DNA from: Arthrobacter sp. M2012083
GTDB lineage: Bacteria > Actinomycetota > Actinomycetes > Actinomycetales > Micrococcaceae
Assembly (NCBI RefSeq): GCF_000281065.1
Contig: NZ_AKKK01000002.1
Coordinates: forward strand, 62,001 to 126,000
Reading direction: 5' to 3'
Length of the DNA: 64,000 nucleotides
Positions 25,443-34,285 of this stretch are shown in pieces. Each line of letters opens with the position of its first letter. The first letter of the stretch is position 1. The notes under the pieces were generated by a model that was given only the letters and a program-made list of their open reading frames with translations, was not told the DNA's origin and ran no database searches. Both the position numbers and the translations under genes were made by a program.

Positions 25443-27314
25443 CTACCGGGCCCGGGCCAGCCGTTCCTCCACTTCAATGGCTTTGTCCGTTTGGCCCGAC
25501 ACAACGTACAGCTCCGAGAGGATGTTCAGCGCTCGCTCCGGCTTGGGGGTCAGCGCCGCAGCACGTTCGATATCCGCGATCGCACCCTCCAGATCCTGGC
25601 CGCTGGCTTTGGCGAGTCCCCGTAGGAGGTGGGGCTCCGATGTCCACGGCGAGCGCTCGATCTGCATGTCCAGCGTTTTCCGCGCGGACTGAACATCTCC
25701 GGTCCCCAGTTGCCCGATGGAAAGCGCAGTAAGCGCCTCCATGGAAGACGGGTTACGTTCGACGGCGGTCCCCGCCCAAGTGGTAGCGGCAGCTGCCGCT
25801 GTTGTATCGCCCTTGACGGCACGAACAGCGAATGCTTGTGCGGCAAGAAGATCGATGTCCTGGTCCCAGGGCCGTAGGGCCTTTGCCTGTTCGAACTCCT
25901 CAGTAGCTCTCGGGATTTCACCCGCGGCGGCTAAGTCAGTACCTGACTTCATGGGTATCTCCGCACTTGCCGCGACACCAGCAACGATGGCGCCCACCAG
26001 CGCCAGCCCAACTGCTGATATGCGAGCGACATCAGAAGCCCTACCGCGGGGACTGTCGATCGCCTCATTCTGCACCGGAGCCTTCCCAAGAATGGCACCA
26101 GCGAGGACACAAACCACCGCAGTGGTTCCCGGTGAGGTGAAGTGGGTCATGAGTGCGAACCCGTAGCCGCAAGTGGCTGTCAGGGCGCCCATCAGAAATA
26201 GTTTGTGTTCATTCAACGGCGAGGTGCGGATACGCCCGACGCCCACCACTAAGACCATGCACACAGCTGCAGCAACGGAGAGAAGGAAGAACAATCCACC
26301 CGCGCTGACCAGCTGGAGAAGGAGCATGTGCGGGCTATCCGCGGGGAACTCAGTTCCCACATTCTTGGCGAAGGCATCAGATAGGTGGGAAGGCAAAATG
26401 TCCACGAAATGACCTGCCCCAAGACCTAACAACATGTTGCCGGACAGAGCCTGGAGGGATGCCTCCCAGAGATACACGCGGCCCGTAACGGTCTCCATGC
26501 TGAACAAACGTTCCGCAACTGAAGGGATGGACCAGGACAAAACTGCGGCAACGCCTACGAATCCCAGGAGGGCGACGATCGCATGGACGGGCTTTCCCGA
26601 TTTCAACAACTGGAAGGCTTTGAATCCAAAGAGCATAATTCCGCAAATAACCAGAATGAGGATGCAAGCACGGGAACCCGAAGTGACTGTTACAACCCCT
26701 GCCGCAGCCGCTCCTATTTGCGCCAATTTATTCTTGGACCATAACGCCGGGGGCAGAAGCAGCAGGCAAGCGACCAAGCCCGCCAAGCCCAGATCGGTGG
26801 CATTACCCAACGTCGCTCCGGGTCGTATGTCATCGGCACCACCAAGGGGTCGAAGGCCAGCCGCCTCGGCAACTGCGATCGGCGCCAAAACGAGCATGCT
26901 GAAGCACAGCCCATGTACCAGGTACCGCCTGCTCGTTGAAGCGGAGGAACCACCCAAGACACGCGCTCCCACCACCAACAAGCCCACATATAAGAGCAGG
27001 ACAGGCAGGCCTTCGTACCGCGGCCACCGTCCAACAATGGCAGCTGACAGATCGCCGGAACTCAATGCCGCAATGACATATGTCCCCACTATGGCTGCCA
27101 AAATCAGCACCGTAGGACGCCCAGGTCTTGACGTTGCCGGGGCCAGGAGACCCAGGCACAACGCGAGAAACAAAATGGCGAGTTTTGGCAGAACGAACCT
27201 GTGGAAGCCGCCCGGCAGCATGATCAAGGGTGTTGCGACCAATAAAGTCACACTAAGAAGCGCCATTCGGTGACTACCGAAAGTCGACTCCCAAATGCAG
27301 CGTAATGATTGCAC
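25443..27314 (-). CDS. O-antigen ligase / Wzy-like membrane protein with TPR-like tail
   Basis: About 623 residues from a GTG at 27314, picked because GGGGGA lies six or seven bases upstream; ATG alternatives at 27359 and 27266 exist and the start is uncertain. About twelve to thirteen membrane segments cover the first two thirds. The segment LLGLGAGHFVDILPSH...EFPADSPHMLLLQL is the large-loop pattern of Wzy/WaaL proteins (LGxGxxxF...aHNxxL). The last ~200 residues have helical repeats (ATEEFEQAKALRPWDQDIDLLAAQAF, AIADIERAAALTPKPERAL) that look like TPRs. Such proteins polymerise or ligate lipid-linked glycans outside the membrane. It lies beside the SLH/pyruvyltransferase group, not in the exopolysaccharide locus at 49-64 kb. 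Confidence 0.78.
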   Translation of the reverse strand: MQSLRCIWESTFGSHRMALLSVTLLVATPLIMLPGGFHRFVLPKLAILFLALCLGLLAPATSRPGRPTVLILAAIVGTYVIAALSSGDLSAAIVGRWPRYEGLPVLLLYVGLLVVGARVLGGSSASTSRRYLVHGLCFSMLVLAPIAVAEAAGLRPLGGADDIRPGATLGNATDLGLAGLVACLLLLPPALWSKNKLAQIGAAAAGVVTVTSGSRACILILVICGIMLFGFKAFQLLKSGKPVHAIVALLGFVGVAAVLSWSIPSVAERLFSMETVTGRVYLWEASLQALSGNMLLGLGAGHFVDILPSHLSDAFAKNVGTEFPADSPHMLLLQLVSAGGLFFLLSVAAAVCMVLVVGVGRIRTSPLNEHKLFLMGALTATCGYGFALMTHFTSPGTTAVVCVLAGAILGKAPVQNEAIDSPRGRASDVARISAVGLALVGAIVAGVAASAEIPMKSGTDLAAAGEIPRATEEFEQAKALRPWDQDIDLLAAQAFAVRAVKGDTTAAAAATTWAGTAVERNPSSMEALTALSIGQLGTGDVQSARKTLDMQIERSPWTSEPHLLRGLAKASGQDLEGAIADIERAAALTPKPERALNILSELYVVSGQTDKAIEVEERLARAR

Positions 27315-27419
27315 TATTTTCCCCCATGATCGACAGGCCCGCCGTATAAGAAATAGCATGTGGCTGACGCAACAACTTGACTTGACTCGGCGTCGAAAAT
27401 CAAATATATGGGGGCACTC

Positions 27420-29951
27420 TTGAAAAAATCGAAACTTTCGCGGCAATTACTTGTGCCCGTGGCCGGTTTATCACTCCTCGCAGCATCGTTCTCCGGTGCA
27501 CCGGCCGCCGTCGCTGCGGGAACTGCAAGCATCAGCGGAAGCGTGCAGATGCAGGCTGGTCTCAATGCCAGCATGATCATCATCGACGCCTACAAAGACG
27601 GTCTCTACGTCGACGAAGCCCGAATCTGGAGCGGGTCCGGGACTTACACCCTGGATGGGCTGGAGCCTGGCTCCTACAAGGTGAAGTTCAGCGCCTACGG
27701 GGACGGTGGTGGCGCACCGGTCAATGTCTCGGAATGGTATGACGACAAGGAACTGGCTTCCTCGGCCCAAACCATCTCGCTGACCACAGGGCAGGCACAA
27801 GCCAACGTCTCTGCCGTTCTGAATACGGGCGCGACCGTCAGCGGCAAGGCGACGGTTCCGGCCGGCGTCGACGCCACGAAGATCACCGTGGAGGCCACGC
27901 GGGACGGTGAATACAGTTCGTACAGGGCTTCACTGAACGCGGACGGCACCTACTCGCTCACCAACATGATTGCCGGACAGTACCGGTTGTACTTCGCGTG
28001 GGGCTCCGGATTTGGTCAGGAGTCGTCTCCCAGCCCGATCATCTCCAGCTACCTCGGCGGGGATAACTGGCCCGCGGCCACCTTGGTAAACGTTCCTAAA
28101 CAAGGGAACGTTACGGGCCAGAACATCACCTTGGCACCCGCCGGAATCGTGACCGGGAAAGTGACTGTACCGGCCGGCGTGGACGTGACCAAAGTGTCTG
28201 TCTATCTCAGCAACGCCACTAAACCCGCAGATCCGGGCGGGTATGCCAGTCCGAAGGCAAACGGCGAGTTCAGTGTAGGAGGGCTGGTACCGGCCTCCTA
28301 CAGGGTGACCTTCGGTTGGAGCGGCGACGACTCGCCCGTGCTGTACACCTACTACGGACCCGCTGGTGCCACTCAGGACACAACCACCTTGGTCAATGTT
28401 CCGCCCGTTCAACCCGTCACGGGAATCAACCAAACGCTCCTTGCGGCAGCGAAAATCAAGGGTAAAGTCACTGTCCCCGCTGGTTTTTCCGCAGCCAACA
28501 TCCTGGTCATGGCTAAAGCTCCTGACGGTCTGGCATGGATGGGCAGCGCTCAAACGGATGGAACAGGCGCGTTCAGCATCGGGGGACTTCCAGCAGGCTC
28601 CTACAAACTTGAGTACTCTGCGACTAACCAGAACCTCCTCCACCAGTGGCATGGCCAAAAGTTGGACGCGTCAGCTTCAACGGCAGTCACCGTTGCCGCC
28701 GGCGGAGTCCTGACTGTTGCCAATGAGAGTCTCCTTCCCGGCGCAGTTGTTTCGGGTTCACTGACACTGCCTGCCAGTTTGGCTGGCGAGGATTCGTCAG
28801 TGGCTCTGGTGGGCCCTAACGGTTTCAGCCGCTTCCTCAACGCCGACGACAACAACAGCTTCTCCTTCGACAAGCTGCCTGCGGGTACCTACTCCATAGA
28901 GTTCAACCGTTCAAGCGGCGTGAGCACCAACACCGAAGCGTCCTTTTATAAGGACAAGGCCGAGTCATTGGGTGTAGCTTCGGCAACTCAGGTCACGGTG
29001 GCTACAGGTGAAGCCAAGACGGGGCTAACGAGCACGGCGAAGACGGGTGGCACGCTCACGGGCAAGATTGTGGGCACAGATGGCCAGCCGTTGAACAATG
29101 TTCCTGTCCGCGTTTACACCAAGGACGGTTCGCTGGTCACTCGCGGCGCGAACACCATCGCCGATGGCACGTTCAAAGTGACAGGGCTCAGCACGGGAAG
29201 CTACCTGGTCTCGGCCAACATGATCCCTACCCGACCTTCGGGTTCGCTCGGGACCATCTTCTCCGGCAACGTGAAAACGGAAGGGGCTGCGTCGAATGTA
29301 GCCACCACAGCGGGTACTAACACTGACATCGGCACACTGAGCTTCGCCACGGCAGGCAACGCAGGAACCGGATTCACCGACGTACCTGCTGGTGGGCAAT
29401 TCAGCACGGAAATTACCTGGATGGCTACGGCCGGTATCAGCACCGGCTGGACGGAAGCAGACGGCTCCAAGACGTTCCGACCGCTCTCCCCCGTCAATCG
29501 TGACGCGATGGCAGCCTTCATGTACCGGCTGGCTGGCAAGCCTTCCTTCACGCCGCCAGCTACATCGCCCTTCGCGGATGTACCCACAAACAGCCAGTTC
29601 TACAAGGAAATCACTTGGCTCGCTGATAAGGGTGTTTCCACCGGTTGGACCGAAGCCGACGGAAGCAAGACCTACCGTCCCGTTCAGGCGGTAAACCGTG
29701 ACGCGATGGCAGCGTTCATGTACCGTTTGGCAGGGAAACCGGCCTTTACTCCCCCGGTTACTTCGCCCTTCACCGATGTGCCCACAAGCAGCCAGTTCTA
29801 CAAAGAGATCACTTGGCTGGCAGCCCAAGGCATCAGCACTGGCTGGACAGAAGCGGACAACAGTAAGACGTTCCGCCCGGTGAACGCCGTCAACCGCGAT
29901 GCGATGGCAGCGTTCATGTACCGCTACAACGCAAAGTTCAACGCAAGCTAG
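27420..29951 (+). CDS. Secreted multi-domain adhesin-like protein with C-terminal SLH-like triple repeat
   Basis: About 843 residues from a TTG at 27420 with GGGGG upstream; an ATG at 27408 that contains that element is the alternative. A signal peptide (LLVPVAGLSLLAASFSGAPAAVAA) is clear. About seven beta-sandwich repeats follow, each with VTVPAGVDVTKVSV-like starts and a G-L-PAGSY-LEF-like end; they resemble carboxypeptidase-regulatory/Cna-B-type or prealbumin-like modules. The last ~190 residues are three SLH-like repeats (SQFYKEITWLA, STGWTEADGSKT, VNRDAMAAFMYR). It should be exported and surface-bound. It is divergent from the Wzy-like gene across about 105 bases, so both promoters lie in that short gap. 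Confidence 0.88.
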   Translation: MKKSKLSRQLLVPVAGLSLLAASFSGAPAAVAAGTASISGSVQMQAGLNASMIIIDAYKDGLYVDEARIWSGSGTYTLDGLEPGSYKVKFSAYGDGGGAPVNVSEWYDDKELASSAQTISLTTGQAQANVSAVLNTGATVSGKATVPAGVDATKITVEATRDGEYSSYRASLNADGTYSLTNMIAGQYRLYFAWGSGFGQESSPSPIISSYLGGDNWPAATLVNVPKQGNVTGQNITLAPAGIVTGKVTVPAGVDVTKVSVYLSNATKPADPGGYASPKANGEFSVGGLVPASYRVTFGWSGDDSPVLYTYYGPAGATQDTTTLVNVPPVQPVTGINQTLLAAAKIKGKVTVPAGFSAANILVMAKAPDGLAWMGSAQTDGTGAFSIGGLPAGSYKLEYSATNQNLLHQWHGQKLDASASTAVTVAAGGVLTVANESLLPGAVVSGSLTLPASLAGEDSSVALVGPNGFSRFLNADDNNSFSFDKLPAGTYSIEFNRSSGVSTNTEASFYKDKAESLGVASATQVTVATGEAKTGLTSTAKTGGTLTGKIVGTDGQPLNNVPVRVYTKDGSLVTRGANTIADGTFKVTGLSTGSYLVSANMIPTRPSGSLGTIFSGNVKTEGAASNVATTAGTNTDIGTLSFATAGNAGTGFTDVPAGGQFSTEITWMATAGISTGWTEADGSKTFRPLSPVNRDAMAAFMYRLAGKPSFTPPATSPFADVPTNSQFYKEITWLADKGVSTGWTEADGSKTYRPVQAVNRDAMAAFMYRLAGKPAFTPPVTSPFTDVPTSSQFYKEITWLAAQGISTGWTEADNSKTFRPVNAVNRDAMAAFMYRYNAKFNAS

Positions 29952-29961
29952 TCCCCAAGCA

Positions 29962-29997
29962 AAATGGCCGGCACCACAAAGTTGGTGCCGGCCATTT
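29962..29997. terminator. Bidirectional terminator between SLH-like and CDF genes
   Basis: AAATGGCCGGCACCA (29962-29976) pairs perfectly with TGGTGCCGGCCATTT (29983-29997) around a six-base loop. The stem ends in A/T runs on both sides, and the flanking genes are convergent. Confidence 0.88.
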
Positions 29998-30015
29998 CTG
30001 CGTGTACATGAAGGT

Positions 30016-31026
30016 TCAGCGTTCTCCTGAAAGGCCGGGCAGGAACTCTTCCGGCAGGGTGGAAACGGGAACCAGGACCATGTCCTTCGCCTTCCAGTCC
30101 AGGTCAATACATGCCTGTCGGGCTGATTCCAGCTGCTTCAAAGTGGGCATGTCTCCTGCCGGGACAACGAACGTTTCGATGTGAAAGACGTGCCCTTCGT
30201 CCCTGATCCGGGATTTTGCTGTTTCTACCCAGTCAAGTCCGCTGAGGTAGCCGTCAATCTCATGGCCCAAGGGGTGAGGCTTGGCGTCGTCGTAAGTCCT
30301 GGCACGCTTGTCCATGAGGGCGGTGATTGCGGCTTTGGTGTTGCGTACGCCGTCGTGAAGGATGCTCGCGGAGATGATGAGGGCGGCGACAGCGTCCGCC
30401 CACCACCAGCCGATACCGATGCCCGCAACGCCGGCAGCTGCGGCGACAGCGGTCTGCCAGTCTGCTTTGTTCATGTCGGCGTCCGCATAGAGGACCTTGT
30501 CGTGCAGGGTCTTGGCCAGTTTCATCTTCTGGTGGCCCAAGTACACCGGCGGGCCTGCGGTCAGGAGCATCGCAACAATCATGACCCAGCCAAGCCAGAT
30601 CGTCTGGCCGAAGAAGTCGAACCCTCCGATGGTGGGGTGCTCTGCCGTGAAGAGACTGATGCCGGAGTCGACAATCAAGTACGCGCCCATGACGGACAAG
30701 GCCACAGCCGCTACGACGTGGGCAACGCCAACGGCACGGTGGTAACCGTAAGGATGCTCCTCGGTGGGGCGCTTGCGGATCACGCGGGCGGCAATCAGGA
30801 AAGACAGGGGCGGCAGGAACGACAGGACGTCTTCAAGCCACGCGGCCTTCATGGCTTGGGAGTTTCCCAGCAGGAGATAGATCATGGCGGTCGAAACCGC
30901 CAGGAACGCCACGGTGATCCACTCGAAGCGGATCGCCTTGCGTAGCGCCTGGTGCTGCTCTTCAGGCAGTTCGGTGTGGCCGAAACGTGAGCTGGCGCTG
31001 TCGGGCCGGCTTTGGGTGGCTTTCAC
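30016..31026 (-). CDS. Cation diffusion facilitator (CDF) family metal transporter
   Basis: 336 residues from a GTG that overlaps the stop of the upstream lipoprotein gene as GTGA. About six membrane segments are seen. The motif EEHPYGYHRAVGVA after helix 2 corresponds to the CDF signature near the metal path (HPYGxxR), and DADMNKADWQTA in helix 5 carries the acidic residues (D-x-x-x-D type) expected of the transport site. A cytoplasmic C-terminal domain (KSRIRDEGHVFHIETFVVPAGD) has the usual ferredoxin-like CDF form. These proteins export Zn, Fe, Mn or Co in exchange for protons; the metal is not deducible here. Confidence 0.85.
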   Translation of the reverse strand: MKATQSRPDSASSRFGHTELPEEQHQALRKAIRFEWITVAFLAVSTAMIYLLLGNSQAMKAAWLEDVLSFLPPLSFLIAARVIRKRPTEEHPYGYHRAVGVAHVVAAVALSVMGAYLIVDSGISLFTAEHPTIGGFDFFGQTIWLGWVMIVAMLLTAGPPVYLGHQKMKLAKTLHDKVLYADADMNKADWQTAVAAAAGVAGIGIGWWWADAVAALIISASILHDGVRNTKAAITALMDKRARTYDDAKPHPLGHEIDGYLSGLDWVETAKSRIRDEGHVFHIETFVVPAGDMPTLKQLESARQACIDLDWKAKDMVLVPVSTLPEEFLPGLSGER

Positions 31027-31502
31027 TTGGTGCCCTCCGACTCTTTGAGGAACGTATCCAGTGTTAGGAGGAAGCCGTTCTCCCCTTTGGCGACCAGCAT
31101 CACGTGCTTATGCTTTTTCCCGGTGTCGTCCACGGATTCGGTATAGGGCTGCGTCAGCGCTGCGTGCTTTTCCCATGGCGTGTCTTCGCGCAGGCCACCG
31201 ATCATCAGGTCAAGTTCGCCGTGCTCTACGCGTTCGGCCAGGATGTGTTCGGTGCCCGTGCTCCACTCCACCGTGGCATCCAGTTGCGCGGCGAACCTCC
31301 GCACCAGTTCGGCCTCGGTCCCAGTGGGCTCGCCGGAAGACGGGAGCTTCACCCAGTCGCCGTTGGGGCTAGCGCCTACCCTGAGCACGCCACCGCTGAC
31401 CCGGTCGAGTGTGCCCTGGGGATCAGCCGGAACGCTGACTCCGCAGCCCGTTAGCAGAATGACAGCTACCGTCAGAATAGTCAGTCGCCATCGCCTATAC
31501 AT
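31023..31502 (-). CDS. Short substrate-binding-like lipoprotein coupled to the CDF transporter
   Basis: About 159 residues from the ATG at 31502, with AGGAGG and GGAG elements upstream. The lipobox is LLTGCG, so the Cys near residue 20 should be lipidated and the protein membrane-tethered outside. The mature part (GGVLRVGASPNGDWVKL, GTEAELVRRFAAQ, GELDLMIGGLREDTPWEKHAAL) is homologous to one lobe of family 3 solute-binding proteins, but at about 140 residues it is far shorter than the usual ~240. The start of the transporter gene overlaps its stop, so the two are made together. It may capture or sense the exported metal or a ligand; this is inference. Confidence 0.72.
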   Translation of the reverse strand: MYRRWRLTILTVAVILLTGCGVSVPADPQGTLDRVSGGVLRVGASPNGDWVKLPSSGEPTGTEAELVRRFAAQLDATVEWSTGTEHILAERVEHGELDLMIGGLREDTPWEKHAALTQPYTESVDDTGKKHKHVMLVAKGENGFLLTLDTFLKESEGTK

Positions 31503-31732
31503 ATCTCCGCTTCCTCCTATTGCTCTTGCCACAACTATAGGCAGGTTACTTATTATCTACATGCCTTAGTCCCGACCAACTTGGTCCTGATTCTGCCCAC
31601 GGCGCACAGAGCCCATCGGGAACTAAACAGTCCGTAGACTTATTGGCACTATGGATGACCCTCCTTCACATATGCCCTGGCCCCTCGACCTTCTGACCGG
31701 CACGCCGGCCATCACGGGAGAGGGGCGCCCGA

Positions 31733-33094
31733 ATGTATGAATGGATCATGCTCGGTATCGGCCTCGTCCTGACGATTGGTACCGGATTCTTTGTTGCCTC
31801 CGAATTCGCGCTGGTCAATCTTGACCGCAACGACCTTGAGGCTCGCCAAGCCCGCGGTGAGAAGCGCCTTGCACCCACCATCAAGGCGCTGAAGATCACC
31901 TCAACGCATCTATCCGGTGCTCAGCTCGGCATCACGTTGACCACTCTCCTGACTGGTTACACGTTCGAACCGTCCATCAGCCGGATGCTCAGCGGCCCAC
32001 TGCTCGCGATGGGCCTTCCCGAGGCCGTGGTTCCCGGAATCGGCGCTGTTGCCGGAATCTTCCTGGCCACTATCTTCTCCATGGTGATCGGCGAGCTCGT
32101 GCCTAAGAACTTCGCTCTGGCCCTGCCATTGGCCACAGCCAAGGTGGTTGTGCCCTTTCAGGCACTGTTCACAGCCGTGTTCAAACCGGTGATCCTGCTG
32201 TTCAACAACACAGCAAACAGCATCATCCGTTCGTTCGGCATCGATCCCAAGGAAGAACTTTCCGGCGCCCGTAGCGCCGAAGAACTCAGTTCCCTGGTTC
32301 GCCGTTCCGCGCTTGAAGGGTCCCTTGACCTGGACCACGCCGTCCTACTGCACCGGACCCTGCGGTTCTCCGAACACTCCGCCGCGGATGTCATGACACC
32401 ACGGGTGCGGATGGCCGCCGTAAATACCACCGACACCGCCGAGGACATTGTTACCCTCGCAACCTCAACCGGATACTCACGCTTTCCCGTTATCGGTCGT
32501 GACCGTGACGAGGTCCTCGGTGTCCTGCACGTGAAGCAGGCCTTCGCCGTCGCCCTGGATCAACGCGACCAGGTGACCGCTGCAGAGCTGATGATCGAAC
32601 CATTGCGGGTTCCGGAATCCATGGGTGTCGATTCGTTGCTTGGCCTGCTCCGTAAGCAAGGCCTGCAGGTAGCGATTGTTTCCGATGAGCATGGCGGTAC
32701 CGCCGGCATTGTCACCCTCGAGGACCTGGTGGAGGAGATCGTCGGCGAACTCGAAGACGAGCACGACCGCGCCCGAGTGGGTGTGGTCAGGACCGGTCGC
32801 TCCATCACCTTTGATGCTTCCCTCCGGCCCGATGAGCTCCTGGACAGGACCGGCATTGCCGTTCCTGACGGCGAGGAGTACGACACGGTGGCCGGATTCG
32901 TTACGGACGAACTGGACCGCATCCCCGAACTCGGGGACGAAGTCCGCGTCGCGGACGGAACGTTGCGGGTTGAACGCGTGGTAGGAACCCATGTGGAACG
33001 GATCCGCTTTACCCCTGACGAGTCACAGGCACCCCCAAAAAGTCCTCATGACCGCATCGTCGATAACCTCACGCAGGAGCTGACCCATGAGTGA
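31733..33094 (+). CDS. CNNM/HlyC-CorC-type membrane protein
   Basis: 453 residues, ATG with GGGAGAGGGG upstream. The N-terminal DUF21/CNNM domain has about three or four membrane helices (GFFVASEFALVNLDRNDLEARQ and SGAQLGITLTTLLTGY are typical). A CBS-domain pair follows at about 210-340 (VMTPRVRMAAV, GYSRFPVIGRDRDEVLGVLHVK, GTAGIVTLEDLVEEIVGEL), and a CorC_HlyC domain ends the protein. The family is linked to Mg/Co transport and ion homeostasis. It overlaps the next, homologous gene by eight bases, and the two probably form a heteromeric complex as is common for such tandem pairs. Confidence 0.9.
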   Translation: MYEWIMLGIGLVLTIGTGFFVASEFALVNLDRNDLEARQARGEKRLAPTIKALKITSTHLSGAQLGITLTTLLTGYTFEPSISRMLSGPLLAMGLPEAVVPGIGAVAGIFLATIFSMVIGELVPKNFALALPLATAKVVVPFQALFTAVFKPVILLFNNTANSIIRSFGIDPKEELSGARSAEELSSLVRRSALEGSLDLDHAVLLHRTLRFSEHSAADVMTPRVRMAAVNTTDTAEDIVTLATSTGYSRFPVIGRDRDEVLGVLHVKQAFAVALDQRDQVTAAELMIEPLRVPESMGVDSLLGLLRKQGLQVAIVSDEHGGTAGIVTLEDLVEEIVGELEDEHDRARVGVVRTGRSITFDASLRPDELLDRTGIAVPDGEEYDTVAGFVTDELDRIPELGDEVRVADGTLRVERVVGTHVERIRFTPDESQAPPKSPHDRIVDNLTQELTHE

Positions 33095-34127
33095 ATACCT
33101 TCCCGGCATCATCTGGCTGGTGGTGCTCCTGGTGGTGAACGCTTTCTTCGTCGGCGCCGAGTTCGCCGTCATTTCGGCCCGCCGGTCACAGATTGAACCG
33201 AAGGCGGAGGCTGGCAGCAAAGCGGCCAAAACCACGTTGTGGGCCATGGAGCACGCGACACTGATGCTGGCAACCAGCCAGCTGGGCATCACCGTGTGTT
33301 CCCTGGTGATCCTGAACGTCTCTGAACCGGCTATCCACCACCTCTTGGAAATCCCTCTCGGGCTGACCTCTCTGTCCGGTGAAGCGATTGGCATCATCGC
33401 CTTCGTGGCCGCGCTGTTGCTGGTGACCTTCCTGCACGTGGTCCTCGGTGAAATGGTCCCGAAAAACATCTCGTTCTCCGTCCCAACCCGCGCAGCGCTG
33501 ATTCTGGCGCCGCCATTGGTGATGGTTTCCCGGATCCTCAAACCGGTGATCTGGACCCTGAACGGGATAGCGAACTCCATCCTTCGCCTGTTCAAGGTCG
33601 AACCAAAGGACGAAGCCACCAGCGCATACACCTTGGATGAAGTAGCCAACATCGTGGAGCAGTCCACCCGGGACGGGATGCTGAGCGACACCAGTGGCAC
33701 GCTGACCGCGGCGTTCGAGTTCACGTCCAAAACCGTGGCGGATGTCGAAGTGCCTATCGGCGAGATGGTACTCCTGCCAGCCACTTCAACGCCGGCGGAC
33801 ATCCAGCGCGCGGTGGCCGAGCACGGCTACTCCCGCTACATACTCACCGACGACGACGGTACGCCCACCGGTTATTTGCACCTCAAAGACGTCATGGACC
33901 TGACCACCCGGGAAAAATTCGACCAACCGGTGCCCGCCAAACGAATCCGCAAACTCGCATCCGCCTACAGCGGCAGCGAACTCGAGGACGCACTGGCCAC
34001 CATGCGCCGCAGCGGTGCCCACGTCGCACGGGTTTTCGATGCTGCCGGGAACACCACTGGTGTGCTGTTCTTGGAAGACATCATCGAAGAACTCGTCGGT
34101 GAAGTACAGGACGCCACCAGTACTTAA
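33087..34127 (+). CDS. CNNM/HlyC-type membrane protein, paralogue of the upstream gene
   Basis: 346 residues; the ATG lies inside the 3' end of the preceding gene, so translation is coupled. The DUF21 domain is present (NAFFVGAEFAVISARRSQIEPK, ATSQLGITVCSLV, HVVLGEMVPKNIS). The CBS pair is recognisable (EHGYSRYILTDDDGTPTGYLHLKD, GVLFLEDIIEELVGEV). The C-terminal CorC_HlyC domain seen in the partner is missing, which is usual for the second member of such pairs. The inferred role is metal ion homeostasis together with the upstream protein. Confidence 0.9.
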   Translation: MSEYLPGIIWLVVLLVVNAFFVGAEFAVISARRSQIEPKAEAGSKAAKTTLWAMEHATLMLATSQLGITVCSLVILNVSEPAIHHLLEIPLGLTSLSGEAIGIIAFVAALLLVTFLHVVLGEMVPKNISFSVPTRAALILAPPLVMVSRILKPVIWTLNGIANSILRLFKVEPKDEATSAYTLDEVANIVEQSTRDGMLSDTSGTLTAAFEFTSKTVADVEVPIGEMVLLPATSTPADIQRAVAEHGYSRYILTDDDGTPTGYLHLKDVMDLTTREKFDQPVPAKRIRKLASAYSGSELEDALATMRRSGAHVARVFDAAGNTTGVLFLEDIIEELVGEVQDATST

Positions 34128-34285
34128 GTGCTCCATCCCATCATGGTCATCGGCTGACGTTCTTGGACGCCACAAAAGGCAAATCCCACGACATCTGAGC
34201 CCTTTCTGTTGCTTCGCTTGTGAAGGATGTCGTCTAGTTGGGTTTCTGAGTGTTTTCTGGGTGTCGCCGGTGTGTGGGGGTTGCG

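Noticed and set aside
31533..31732. Metal riboswitch before the CNNM pair
   Set aside because: I could not identify the conserved core of M-box, ykoK or yybP-ykoY elements; only a small GACCAACTTGGTC palindrome is visible.
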